DNA of 64,000 nucleotides from Aldrovandia affinis (taxonomy: Eukaryota; Chordata; Actinopteri; Notacanthiformes; Halosauridae): positions 48,501 through 112,500 of the forward strand of contig JAINUG010000550.1 of the NCBI GenBank assembly GCA_029706075.1. Direction: 5' to 3'. Made by a program: the position numbers and the translations under genes. The notes under the pieces were generated by a model, which made no database searches, was not told the origin of the DNA, and saw nothing but the letters and a program-made list of their open reading frames with translations. This document shows, piece by piece, positions 44,601 through 54,750 of this stretch. How positions within the stretch are numbered: the stretch's first letter is position 1; every line of letters starts with the position of its first letter.

Positions 44601-46307
44601 AATCAATGATTAAATTAATATTTCCCATCTAATATAAATCCCCCCTCCCCCACGCTCCTGTGAATGTGTGTCCCTCAGTGGGGTCGGGCTGCTTCATATC
44701 TGTGTGGCACAACGCTGGGAGGGATGGAGCCATTTTCTTATAGAATGAAGATCTCATGTTGGTGCTGATAATCTTCTATTGTAATGAACCCCACCCCACA
44801 GCACAAGTGACTCCTGAATATTATTGCAGAGCCCAGTGCACACTGCAGGATCCAGAGAAGGTCTCAGGAGCGCTGGTTGATGTGGCCAAACACCTGGGCA
44901 ATCTGAAGTACAGAGTGTGGGAGAAGATGCTGGGGACTGTTCAATACAGTGAGTACTGGGGGCAGGGAGTTCCACATTCTCACTGTACAGAGAGAATCTT
45001 CAGCATCCTCTCCACAAGCTGATAAACCCAGTCAGAGTCATATTGGTCCTGTCTGTGTAAGAGCCCTGGAGTGGAGAGACTGAGCACCAGTCCTTAATCT
45101 CACTGGTGCTCATAATAAGATGCTGCTTTAAGAGTGATTACTGTATTTAAGGGGAAGGACAGGAGCTACACAAATACTGACAGGCTCTGTTCCTCCTTCC
45201 AGTTTTTAGTTTTCCCCCGATTTCCCCCCGGTTTTCTCCCAATTTGGTAGCAAATTACCCGCTGTGCTTAGTTCAATCCCCCTTCCCTCATAGTCCGCTG
45301 CTGTAGTCCTGTGACCGGCAGTGACAAGGGCGAAGTGCTGCCTCCTCCGAGACAACACTCATCGTGCCGTCGACTGTAATTCCGGTACCCCAGAACCACT
45401 CCTGTGCGCAGTGAACTGTGTGTGTCGGCTTCCCTCCCCCCTCCCTGGGGCGGACAGCCAATTGCCGCCCCAGGTGGGACTCCTGACCAGAGCGGACACT
45501 GGCGGGACAGGGAATCGAACCCCCGTCAGAGTGGCCAGCGTCGACGTTGTAACCACTAGACCACGCGGGAGGCCCCTCCTTCCAGTTTTTATAGAACTTT
45601 TGAAGACTTATGAAATATTACTAGCTTTTCATACTGGCATTTCTCTCACACATGAGTTTGGCATTATAATGGTAGTTATTCTGAAACCCAGTTTATATAA
45701 ATAGGAGTCCATTGTGTGAGACAGTATCCCTTTGTGCAGATCAGTGCTGATGTCTCATTCTCTGCACCTTCAGCTCCTGTGACTCTGGACCCAAACACAG
45801 CACATCCCAAACTCTCCCTGTCTGAGGATCTGACCAGTGTGAGACGCAGAGATGAGAGACAACAGGTTCCTGATAATCCAGAGAGGTTTGATGAGTATGA
45901 TTGTGTGCTGGGCTCTGAGGGATTCAGCTCAGGGAGACACTGCTGGGATGTTGAAGTGGGGGATGTAGATTACTGGAGAGTGGGTGTGGTTAAAGAGTCC
46001 ATCAGGAGGAAGGGGCTTCACTGTGAGCCCAGCAGCAGGAGTGTGGAGTATAGAGCAGCTCGATGGGAAATACACAGCCTTGACCTCCCCACCTACAGGC
46101 CTCACTGTGAAGAGGAAACCCCAGAGGATCAGAGTGCAGCTGGACTGGGACAGGGGGGAGCTGTCATTCTCTGACCCCAGTGACAACACTCCTCTCTACA
46201 CCTTTAAACACTCGTTCACTGAGAGGCTGTTTCCATTCTTCAACTTGGGGTCAGGTTCTGATACTCTCCAGATCTGTCCACTGAAGGCATCTCTAACGCT
46301 GCAATAA
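41244..46307 (+). CDS. TRIM35-like E3 ligase, copy B, frameshifted in SPRY
   Basis: Paralogue of the gene at 10238. Exons: 41244-41648, 43582-43677, 43763-43993, 44334-44356, 44830-44948 and 45774 on, with the same sizes and phases. RING cysteines and B-box residues are all kept ([35 protein letters not shown]). In the last exon one extra base within GGGGC at 46013-46016 shifts the frame, and translation ends at 46174 after about 424 residues. In the next frame [20 protein letters not shown] and the rest of the SPRY continue to TAA at 46305-46307. Read as is, it would be a RING/coiled-coil protein with half a SPRY domain, or a young pseudogene. A consensus error in the G run is possible. Confidence 0.85.
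41746..41821. mobile_element. Short retroposed fragment in TRIM copy B intron 1
   Basis: 76 bp starting with (CTCAT)n and CTTCAGCCGCTTATTCC, flanked by a 14-bp duplication TACGTTTTCAAATT (41732-41745 and 41822-41835). Absent in copy A, so inserted after the duplication. Looks like a LINE 3' end. Confidence 0.8.
42474..42714. mobile_element. hAT-like insertion in TRIM copy B intron 1
   Basis: Begins CAGGGCTGGACTGGCTAT and lies between 8-bp duplications TCTGTAAC (42466-42473 and 42715-42722). Copy A has a single TCTGTAAC at this site. No coding content. The right end does not mirror the left, so the TIR is damaged. Confidence 0.8.
43582..43677 (+). CDS. TRIM copy B exon 2 (96 nt)
   Basis: [20 protein letters not shown] onward to AEHIK; acceptor TTCATTCCAG, donor GTACTG. 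Confidence 0.92.
43763..43993 (+). CDS. TRIM copy B exon 3 (231 nt)
   Basis: 77 coiled-coil codons to [11 protein letters not shown]; donor GTAAGA. Confidence 0.92.
44334..44356 (+). CDS. TRIM copy B exon 4 (23 nt)
   Basis: Same microexon sequence as copy A (SYKDTVK), after CTATTTCAG and before GTATGT. Confidence 0.9.
44830..44948 (+). CDS. TRIM copy B exon 5 (119 nt)
   Basis: [20 protein letters not shown] onward, as in copy A; donor GTGAGT. Confidence 0.92.
45208..45574 (-). mobile_element. tRNA-Glu-like SINE in TRIM copy B intron 5
   Basis: Orthologous to 13791-14154, with the same duplication CCTCCTTCCAGTTTTT. Confidence 0.9.
45774..46174 (+). CDS. TRIM copy B exon 6 (PRY + partial SPRY, frameshift)
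   Basis: Reads [40 protein letters not shown] and [15 protein letters not shown], then goes out of frame and stops at 46172-46174. WRVGV is the normal SPRY core here, unlike WMVGM in copy A. Confidence 0.85.
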
Positions 46308-46535
46308 CACTGTTTTTTTAAAGAGCTTTTTTATAAATCATTTATTTCTCATTCTTATTTCTGCTCTCTCTTTTGACCATTTAGAATGGGCCCATCTGTG
46401 GCCAGTCCTACATTATATGGGATTTAATGGGAATTATGTCAGGATGGGTTCATCAGCAATACAAATTGTAATGGACATACAGACAGACAGGGACACACTC
46501 AAGGTTTTGCTGCAGTGCTGTATTACCCTTTTTGT

Positions 46536-46541
46536 AATAAA
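46536..46541 (+). promoter_or_regulatory. Poly(A) signal AATAAA, TRIM copy B
   Basis: Same position relative to the gene as 15114-15119 in copy A. Confidence 0.55.
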
Positions 46542-46652
46542 CCCAAATTAAAGAAAATAAAAAAGTTTAAAAAATGTTTCTTTCATTGGGGCCCTTAATT
46601 AGAACAATCTTAGTTGTTGGAATCCAAAATGTCATTTAATTTAATTTAGATT

Positions 46653-46943
46653 TGTCACACGCCTGGGGAAGGCGTGGCCAATAGATCGGGCGCGAGACAG
46701 ATTCACCCAAGGCCTGGATAGTTAAACAAAAACATTTATTTACAGAACCGAAAATAAACAAAGACCGCAGTCACACAAGATTAATAATGTCCCAAGTGCT
46801 CTGTTGCCGGACGGCTCTCGGTCCAGGCGATTAGATCCGGTCCTCTCCAAGGTTAAGCCGTGTGGGCTGGATTGGGTCGGGGAGCGAGGCTGCGCCGTCC
46901 TCGGGCCAGGAGTTCCAGTCGGTACCAGCAAGGCGGTTGGAGG

Positions 46944-46991
<48 letters not shown>

Positions 46992-47247
46992 GCGTGTGTG
47001 TGTGTCTCAGCCAGCCAGAAGCGTAATGTCGTTTGCCTTCATTCCGACGCTTCTCTCCTAGGCTGTTTGACTCTCCCTTTATGCAGTGCCTTCTGATTAC
47101 GAAATGGCAGACAGTGTCTGATTGAGAGAGTGGCTGCAGCTGTCTCCCTGGTTCAGCACCGGACAGCTGCCCCACTGTGGAATGTTGGTTCCTCTTCCCT
47201 CGCGTCTTCTGGGAGTTGTCCGGAGGTCCGCCGGCTCCCGTGACACA
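46653..47247. mobile_element. Solo LTR (copy B, complete)
   Basis: TGTCACACGCC to GTGACACA with AGATT on both sides (46648-46652 and 47248-47252). It contains AATAAA near 46750 and a TG microsatellite at 46949-47005. No internal genes, so it is a recombined LTR of unknown family. Confidence 0.75.
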
Positions 47248-47252
47248 AGATT

Positions 47253-48404
47253 TTATTCTAAAATATTGAGTTCAAGGAAGAGAACATAATTACTAAATGT
47301 TAAATAATCATATGTATTCATGCATGGTAACAGAATTGTCAAGTATAACATTGATCATTTTTGGCAAAAGGGTTCATCCGCAATTGCATGGGCTCTTCCT
47401 GGTTATAGTTTCCAACCTTCAGCTCTGATTGTTGGTCTGTGCAGAGGACTGTACAAAGATCATTCACACAGAACCATAAATATTGTTCCCTGTGAACAAA
47501 TAAGGCAACGTGTAAATGTGTAACTCTGGCACCAGCTTGTCTTGAAGTAGAAGACTTCACTCCGCTACACTTCACCTTGAGGTCAGGTCAGTGTCAGTGG
47601 GGCTGTGTTTGTCTTTTTGCGCTGGTGGATTTATCACAGTACACTACACAGACCTTTTCTGCAGTTTGACACCAAAACTGTCAAGCATATTTCATATTTT
47701 TTAGAACATGTGGATGAATGGAGTGTGGGGTGGGGCATTGGTGTAAGGGTTCACTTTGTGAGGCATAAATTGCTTTTCTGTTACTGGGGCACTGTCGGTC
47801 AGTTTTTGCCATTTCTGTTTGTAACTGGCTAAGGGATTACAATCAGAACCCTTTATCTGTTCCACACTCCAGAACACCAGGTGGCAGTGTGTAGGATTGC
47901 TTTTTGTGGCCCACCAATGAATCGAGCAAAGAAGCAGCAGTTTAACAACTGAAATGATAAAGAAAAGAAAAGAAAGGTCTGGGTGCGTGGGCCAGCCGTG
48001 CGGGGAGAGCAGACGGACTCCTGATGGATGCTGCAGGCTGCAGTGATGTGATGTTGTTGCTAGGGGGCAGCGATGAGGCTCTTCTTCTGCAGAGAGAAAA
48101 GAGGGGCGTTCCATTGAGCAGGGGGTGCCCAAACTGGGGTCCGGTCCTTGAGTGAGTCCCAGGGATCTTATACATTTAAGAAACCTTGCCTGGTTTACAC
48201 ATCCTTAATAATATTGTGATCATTGTAATTATTAGAATATTTATATTGTACTGAACAGCTACATGTTACATTATTGAGCCATAATATCATGACATCATGA
48301 ATTAGAATTGCTCCTATGTACTAGTGTTAAATAGCCACTTTAGTGCAGCCCGTAGTGGGTGTTGGATTAAGGTGTCAAACGTTAAACATTTAATTGAGGA
48401 GGTT
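47253..48404. other. Duplicated non-coding DNA
   Basis: Counterpart of 15379-16534. No gene supported. Confidence 0.5.
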
Positions 48405-48935
48405 CCCTGCTGTAGAGTGAGTTTGCTGGTCTCTGCTGTAGAGAGTGAGTTTGTGAGTTTGCTGGCTGCTGTAGAGTGAGTTTGCTGGTCTCTGCTGTAG
48501 AGTGAGTTTGCTGGTCTCTGCTGTAGAGTGAGTTTGCTGGTCTCTGCTGTAGAGTGAGTTTGCTGGTCTCTGCTGTAGAGTGAGTTTGCTGGTCTCTGCT
48601 GTAGAGTGAGTTTGCTGGTCTCTGCTGTAGAGTGAGTTTGCTGGTGTCTGCTGTAGAGTGAGTTTGCTGGTCTCTGCTGTAGAGTGAGTTTGTTTGGTCT
48701 CTGCCTCCCTCTCACTTTGCTCTCTCTGCTGTAGAGATTGCTGGTCCCTGCTGTAGAGTGAGTTTGCTGGTCTCTGCTGAAGAGTGAGTTTGCTGCTCCT
48801 GCTATACAGTGAGTTTGCTGGTCTCTGTAGAGTGAGTTTGCTGGTCTCTGCTGTAGAGAGCTGGTCTCTGCTGTAGAGTGAGTTTGCTGGTCTCTGCTGT
48901 AGAGTGAGTTTGCTGGCTGCAGGAGGAAGTGAGTT
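48405..48935. repeat. 26-bp minisatellite (copy B, rearranged)
   Basis: Same unit as 16535-17195 but with fewer copies and several broken or fused units (around 48445, 48690-48740 and 48850). The array has diverged faster than its flanks. Confidence 0.93.
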
Positions 48936-49639
48936 TTGCTGTAGAAACCTCCCAGTGTTTGGCGCATTGCCTTCACTCCCTGCCAGCCTCAGGCGGCCGA
49001 CCGTGGCCCAGATTCACCGCTCGTGTGCGTGGCATATTCCGCCACTCTGTGCGTGAGACGGGTCCGGCAGGGTGGGGGCACATTCCCCACCTGAGGCCCC
49101 GTACACCTGCAGGACGTACAGGGTCTGGCACACTGGTGGAAACCACAGCGTGCGCGTTAGCTGTGATGATGGCGGGAGTGCACTTTCACCTCAGCAGATT
49201 GAGACGTGCGTCATGACAGGGTTCCCTCAGGACCAAGTCTTTTTGCACGGCCTCAGTTCACACTGGCTTTCCTTTCAGTGTTTTTCCTACTGCAAGCGTT
49301 TTACACTCAATCACCCAATCAATCAACATTTAGTTTGTATAGCGCCATTTACAAACAGGTGCAGGTGAATGGTGGGATAGAGAAAGAATCACTGAGAAAG
49401 ACTCACTGGTCACTGAACTCAAACATACAGGGGAAATAGGCCAGCACTTCTTTAATTTTGTTTGCTCTTTTGTGCCCCAAACCTCAAGGAATCTAATAAA
49501 AAAGTTATTCAGGTGTTAGTAGGTAAATTAGGTTTTAACACTGAGGTGAGAAGAAAAACAACCTCTACTGGGGTCACAGAAAACCTGCAATTAGCTTACA
49601 ATGGTGCCATCTAGGGGCCTTCTCAAGCATTACAAGCAA
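48936..49639. other. Duplicated non-coding DNA
   Basis: Counterpart of 17196-18019, shortened at its left edge. Confidence 0.5.
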
Positions 49640-49929
49640 TACTTGATTGTGGAGTTACCCATGATGGATGAGTGGCTGATCCCAGTGTTGGAGAGTGGCT
49701 CGAGGGTTCAAAGTGCTGGGGTTGCTTTCTGTTTCTCTTGCATTCATGTGTTTATGAGGTCCTGCCTTCATTGTGCTATAATATAAAAGGAGTGGTGGGG
49801 GAGAATGCTCTCGGACACTTACGTTAATGAGGTCTCTCCTTATCTTTGCTATGAGACACAAAAGTGATATGAAATGGCCCTGGCGTGGGCTTAAGATCTC
49901 CATCTCCCAACCTTGAGGTGCTGGGTTCA

Positions 49930-50429
49930 TCAGAGGGCCACTCCCATCCATGGGGGACATCTACACCACACGTGTCATCAACAGGGCCAACAACATCATC
50001 CATGACCCCACCCACCCTAACCAAGGACTGCTCACGCTCCTGCCATCAGGGAAACCATACAGGAGTATAAAGACCTGGACCACCAGATTCAGAGACACTT
50101 TCTACCCCACAGCCATCAGGCTCCTAAACTGTCCTCATCCTGATCTCCCCTCTCCCCCATAGTCTTGCAGACTGCACGGATTAGACACACGTGCCTACAC
50201 TTGAAGCTTCATTGCTCTACGTCACTTTTGCACTTTAAAAGCATCCCCCTCTTTTTTTGTACGTTTTTAGATCATTTATTATTGTGCTTTCTCTTTAATT
50301 CTTGTACTGTTTTTACTATCTTACTTTTACTTATTTTTTATTGAAATTGGGCTGGAGCACAGCAAGTAAGAATTTTGTTGTGCTGTGTACTTGTACCTGT
50401 ACATATGACAAATTAAACTTGAACTTGAA
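49930..50429 (+). mobile_element. L2 LINE 3' fragment (copy B, complete 3' end)
   Basis: Encodes the L2 C-terminus, then a 3'UTR ending in TTGAAC repeats. CTGGGTTCA on both sides (49921-49929 and 50430-50438). The target was the B-box of a tRNA-like unit. Confidence 0.85.
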
Positions 50430-51142
50430 CTGGGTTCAATCCCTGGGGTTTCTATTTATCTTGCGTTTATGAAGTCTCACCTTACCTTCACTATGAAACA
50501 CAGAAACACTGGGCAGATGCCTGTGGTGCGGGGGAATGATCGCTGTCTCCTGAAGCTGATGTTTGAGGTTCGAGCCCTAGCACTTCCATTCTGTTTATCT
50601 TGCGTTTATGAGGTCCTGCCTTAATTACACTACACCACAGCTAAGGGAAGGGTGGTGGAGAATGCTCTCGCTCTCCCGTCCTGGAGGTACTGGCCTTGAT
50701 CGCCGGCCCGTCCGTATTTCTTATGTTAATGAGGCTTCACTTTAACATCACTATAAGACACTTGAAAGAGAGATGTCTGTGGCACAGGCGAATGATGGAT
50801 TGAGCCCCGGCACTTCTGAGGTCTGGCCTTAAGTTTCCTGTTAGACGTGCCAATGTGTGGAGATGATGATGTGGCACAGGCTTATGATCTCCATCTCCTG
50901 ACCTGTACGTCCTGGGTTCAAACCCCTGCTCTTCCCTTCTGTTTCTCTTGCGTTTATGAGGTCTCACCTTAAGTTCGCTATGGGACGTATAGAAGAGTAG
51001 AGATGGTGGTGGCGATTGTGAATGATCTCTGTCTCCTGATGCCTAAGTCTGGGGTTCAAACCCCCAGCTGGATCCTGTGCTCTTTGCTCAGGTTTTGTCA
51101 GGTGTAGCGTTTAAGTTGGTCGAAAGACAGAGGACTAGAGTG

Positions 51143-51212
51143 AGGGACTCTCTAGCACAGATGGTAAAGCTCCAGATTATGATGCTGGAGGTTGGTGGTT
51201 TGAATCCATGTG
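51143..51212 (+). repeat. tRNA-like unit of the Arg-like subtype
   Basis: A-box TAGCACAGATGG, then CTCCAGATTATGATGCTGGAG as a 21-nt hairpin, then B-box GGTTTGAATCC. Close to 53462-53530; inverted relatives at 28835-28905 and 56340-56410. Confidence 0.55.
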
Positions 51213-51599
51213 TCCTGTCTCCTGTCAGAAGGATCTGGGTTCAAGGCTCTGCTTTGCTGAATCTGGAAGGGAATGCTTTTCTCCTTTGGCTTTTCAGGTT
51301 GTAGAGTTAACTATGATGGACGAGTTGTTGGATATAGACCAGCAACTGTGGGTTCAATCCCCACTCATGGAATGTGTGTAATCTCTGTCTCTCATTCATG
51401 GTTGCTGATTTCCAGGTTGGACCAGATGGTGGTAGAGCTGAGGTGATGGTGGCAGGCAGCAGGTTAGTGGGGAGGGAAGGTGGGGGCATTCCATATTTAG
51501 CAAAGGATGGGTTTGAACCCAGGTCAACTCTTTTGGAAGGTCAAGGAACAGAGGTAACCAGTTCTAACTCATCCTGCTGAGCTAATTAAATAGTGAAGA

Positions 51600-52500
51600 A
51601 CACTGCTTGCCCATCATAGATGAACCTCCACTTTTGAGCACCAACTGGAAAAAGCCCAAACAAGTGGACAAACTGAAAGACGGGGACTTGAACCCTGGTC
51701 CACCTGAATTAATTTGGTCATTCGGAAATACCTTGTATCACATCCTAACGTTCTCGCTGCAGATATTAAAGTGAAGTATTTTGTTTTTCCTGCTACTGGT
51801 GTGCTGTGTTTTGATTGGTGAAGAAGCTCCAGGACACAGAGTGAACTTCATCTACCGATGGCTCCTCCCCTTTCCACTGCGTGCCCACACCTGGCAATCA
51901 CCTGGTTGTGCCCACACCTGGCTTCAATCACCTGGTTAAGGCCTAATTAAAGAGTTCCCACACCTGGCCAAATTAAAGAGTGTTCCCACACCTGGCTTCA
52001 ATCACCTGGTTAAGGTCTAATTAAAGAGTGCCCACACCTGGCAGAGTGTCAAGAAGTGTTGGTTTGAGAGGAGTGGTTGAGTTGGAGAGATAGTTCTGTA
52101 TTCTTGTGTATGACCCATTTTTTGGGTGACTGCCTGTTTTTGCGTTTTGAATCTGCCATACTTTTAGTAGTAAACAGTTAGTAAATTCTACATACACACA
52201 TACTAAGTATCACACATGCTAAGGGTTACAAAAAGGGTCTCCTATGATCTCGGTCCATAATACACTTGTCTTTACAGTCACAAAGCATTTCATTCATCTT
52301 TTGATTTGATCTTCATTAAACTTTAGAGCATTGGTCACTCTTAAGGATACTCCCATTTTATAGTCATCATTTTCATGTTATCCATTTCCAGCTTTTACAA
52401 AATCTTACTCTCCATTTGTCTGCTGCCTTGCATAAAATCACAAATAAGTTGTTGTTGGTGTCGAGGAATTTACTCCACTGCCATTCACTTCACTCTAAGA
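51600..52500. other. Non-tRNA-like interruption of array 1
   Basis: AT-rich DNA with a small minisatellite at 51885-52045. No exon seen. Confidence 0.45.
51885..52045. repeat. CCCACACCTGGC minisatellite
   Basis: About four irregular units built from CCCACACCTGGC, TTCAATCACCTGGTTAAGG and CTAATTAAAGAGT, partly truncated. Confidence 0.85.
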
Positions 52501-53461
52501 CACGTAACAGAGAGGACCTGGCTGTGGTGTGGGGGAGTGATTACTGTATCCTCAAGCTATAGTTAGGGGTTCAAGCCTCTAGCGATATTGCAGGTAAAAG
52601 AGTGGTGAGGGCCGTGGTGGGGGAGAATGCTCTCGGTCTCCCAAACCAGAGATACTGGGTTTGATCCCCAGCCTTTCCATTCTGTTTCTCTTACATTTAT
52701 GAGGTCTCACCTTAACTTCACTATGATACACCCAAAAGCACTGAGATGGCCATTGTGTGGGGGAGTGATCGCTGCTTTTCATAGTTAAAGTTTGGGGTTT
52801 GAGTCCCAGTTTTTTTATCTTGTGTTTCTTCTGTTTTGTTTATCTTGTATTTATGAGGTCTCACCTTAAGTTTTCTGTTAGGTATTCTAATGTGTGGAGA
52901 TGATGAGGTGTGGGTTATGATCTCTATTTCTCGACCTGAAAGGACTGGGTTCTATCCCCAGCCTTTCTGTTCTATTTTACTTGTGTTCATGAGGTCTGAC
53001 CTTAACCTTGCTAAGAGACAGAGAGCAGCAAGGAGATGCCTGTGGTGTAGGTGAATGATCGCCCTCTCCCAAAGCTGATGTTTGGGGTTCAAGCCCCAGC
53101 ACTTCCCTTCTATTTATGTTGTGTATACGAGGTCTCGCCTTACCTTCACTGTTAGACATGCCAAAGAGCAGAGGGGGCTGTGGTGCAGGAGAATTACAGC
53201 TGTCTCCTGAAGCTGATGTTTGGGGTTCAAGCCCCATCACTTCCATTCTCTTTATCTTGCATTTATAAGGTCTGGCCTTAATTCCCTATAATACATGAGA
53301 AGGAGCAGAGAACACAGGTAAAGGAGCCGTGGTGCAGGAGAATGATCGCTGTCTCCTAAAGCTGATGTTTGGGGTTCAAGCCCCTGACTGCCTCCTTTCT
53401 CTTTGCTCAGGTTTTGTCAGGTGTAGCGTTTAAGTTGGCTGAAAGACAGAAGATGCTTGTG

Positions 53462-53530
53462 AAGGACTCTGTGGTGCAGGTGGTAGAGCTCCAGATTACG
53501 ATGCAGGAGGTTGGTGGTTTGAATCCACGT
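53462..53530 (+). repeat. Best-preserved tRNA-like unit (Arg-like subtype)
   Basis: Starts GGACTCTGTGGTGCAGGTGG, continues TAGAGCTCCAGATTACGATG and ends with B-box GGTTTGAATCC. GGAC at the start can pair with GTCC after the T-arm. The loop TTACGAT would put ACG at the anticodon. Stems have mismatches, so function as a tRNA is doubtful. Confidence 0.5.
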
Positions 53531-53732
53531 GCCTGTCCTGAGCAACAGGAGGTCCCCAGGGTGGGGGGAGATGTGTGAGTGGTGTGAATGAAGTGGGTGT
53601 GAAAGAAGGGGGTGTGGATACTGCGGTCCCCTGACACTTCGCAGAGCTGAAAACTGGGCTTATGTGACTGCTGAGTTTTACATTTTGATTTTTGGGGGTA
53701 ATAATTGTTTATTGGGGTCCCAGGGTCACCAC

Positions 53733-53966
53733 CCGGCCGTGTTGGGCTGAGACTCTGCCTTTAAGGTGTTCAGTTGCCTCCCCCATCTTCTTTCTGTTCA
53801 TTTTATCACATCACAATTTTCCAAGATTGTTGCACGTTGCTCCACTGGGGAAATGCACAACAGTCTTGTCTGCCACACTTAAAATTGCGATGTCATAAAA
53901 TCAACACAAAGAGGGGGACGGCAACTTAACACCTTAAAGGCAGAGTCTCAGCCCAACACGGCCGTT
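53733..53966. repeat. Foldback (inverted-repeat) element
   Basis: The left arm from GGCCGTGTTGGGCTGAGACT (about 53737) to about 53820 and the right arm about 53880-53961 are inverse copies around a roughly 60-bp centre. One arm also occurs alone at 28575-28670. Confidence 0.85.
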
Positions 53967-54001
53967 GGGGATACTCTAGTGTGGGGGATGAGGAGGCCTA
54001 C

Positions 54002-54183
54002 CTTGTCCGCAGTCTCAGGAGACTGCCTGAAGTGGAGGGTTAGCAGGCCCAGCTCAGATGCAGCGATCCACTGCAGGGTTGTCTGCAGATCTCAGTCCAT
54101 GCACTCCCCGTCCAGGTCAAAGTTCATCACCAGCAACTCCCTCTGACTGCTACTGCCTCCAGCTGGCAGGGTGGAAGTTTTCT
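54002..54183 (-). pseudogene. Orphan exon resembling SPHKAP/AKAP C-terminal domain, with stop
   Basis: On the minus strand: acceptor GGTCTTGCAG, 182 nt, donor GTAGGC. It reads TSTLPAGGSSSQRELLVMNF, DLDGECMD, stop, then DLQTTLQWIAASELGLLTLH. The LLVxNFDL...LQWIAASELG pattern recalls the C-terminal region of SPHKAP (an A-kinase anchoring protein). The in-frame TGA and the lack of neighbours suggest a dead, translocated exon. The family name is from memory of the motif. Confidence 0.5.
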
Positions 54184-54409
54184 CTGCAAGACCAAGAGTA
54201 GACTGAGCTCGTCAATAAGACACGGGGGAAAGTGTATTAAAGATTCTCAAGCACAAAGTGCAGGCAGGATGGAATAACATGCTGTGGAAATGCAAACAAT
54301 GTTTGAAACAAGGCCTCTCCTACAGCAGATAACTACGGTTAACACTTTGTTGTACGTCGCTCTGGATAAGAGCGTCTGCCAAATGCCTGTAATGTAATGT
54401 AATAATGGA
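54184..54409. other. Non-coding, with SINE-type tail
   Basis: 54350-54405 holds TCGCTCTGGATAAGAGCGTC plus AATGTAATG repeats, the tail of the tRNA-derived SINE. Nothing else supported. Confidence 0.5.
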
Positions 54410-54750
54410 TTCGAGCTCCTTTATATGCTAATGATATTAATTAGGGGCGTTTACAAGGCGGAGATCTAAAACCATTCACCTGCGCACAATTTCAAGATCA
54501 TTTGCGATTTATAGATTTCACATCTGGGGGAGTTTACAGGTTTGGCTTTTTTGTAAGATGGTTTCTACGCAACTTTTATAAATGAGGCCCCTAAGTGTGA
54601 TTCAGAGAAACTGAACGTATGCACAAAAAAACCTCCCATACCGTGGAACCAAAGACCGTTTTTATAAATCTGAACTTTGACGTGGATTTTTCCAGGAGAC
54701 GTTCTAAGATCAAATCTGGGGAAATACGTTTTATAAATGAGGCCCCTTAA
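54410..54750. mobile_element. Rearranged Harbinger-like fragments
   Basis: TATGCTAATGATATTAATTA and CAAGATCATTTGCGATTTAT match 21170-21290. Two TTTATAAATGAGGCCCC ends occur at about 54575-54592 and 54730-54747. No Myb frame remains. Confidence 0.65.

Larger units (their letters stand above)
40456..50300 (+). repeat. Segmental duplication, copy B
   Basis: Collinear with 9363-18701. It begins at ACATTTTTAGGTGAAAAA and ends in the L2 fragment where copy A breaks off. Differences: later insertions at 41746-41821 and 42474-42714, a full-length solo LTR, a rearranged minisatellite and a longer tRNA-like array after it. Confidence 0.93.
49640..53560 (+). repeat. tRNA-like array 1: about 16 degenerate monomers
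   Basis: Monomers have an A-box-like TGGTGCAGGAG / TGGCACAGGC start and, about 43 nt later, a T-arm with a B-box GGTTCAAxCCC. This is the spacing found in tRNA genes. B-box motifs lie near 50432, 50566, 50914, 51052, 51197, 52566, 52656, 52794, 52945, 53084, 53222, 53371 and 53516, mostly 134-151 bp apart. Spacers share TTCTGTTTCTCTTGCGTTTA and TGAGGTCTCACCTTAACTTC. The unit at 53180-53240 can also form CAGCT/AGCTG as an anticodon-type stem. Acceptor stems are poor, so these are not standard tRNAs. Interrupted by an L2 fragment (49930-50429) and by 51600-52500. Confidence 0.7.

Noticed and set aside
49640-53560. Functional tRNA genes within array 1
   Set aside because: Acceptor stems do not pair and anticodon loops are irregular; at best tRNA-like.
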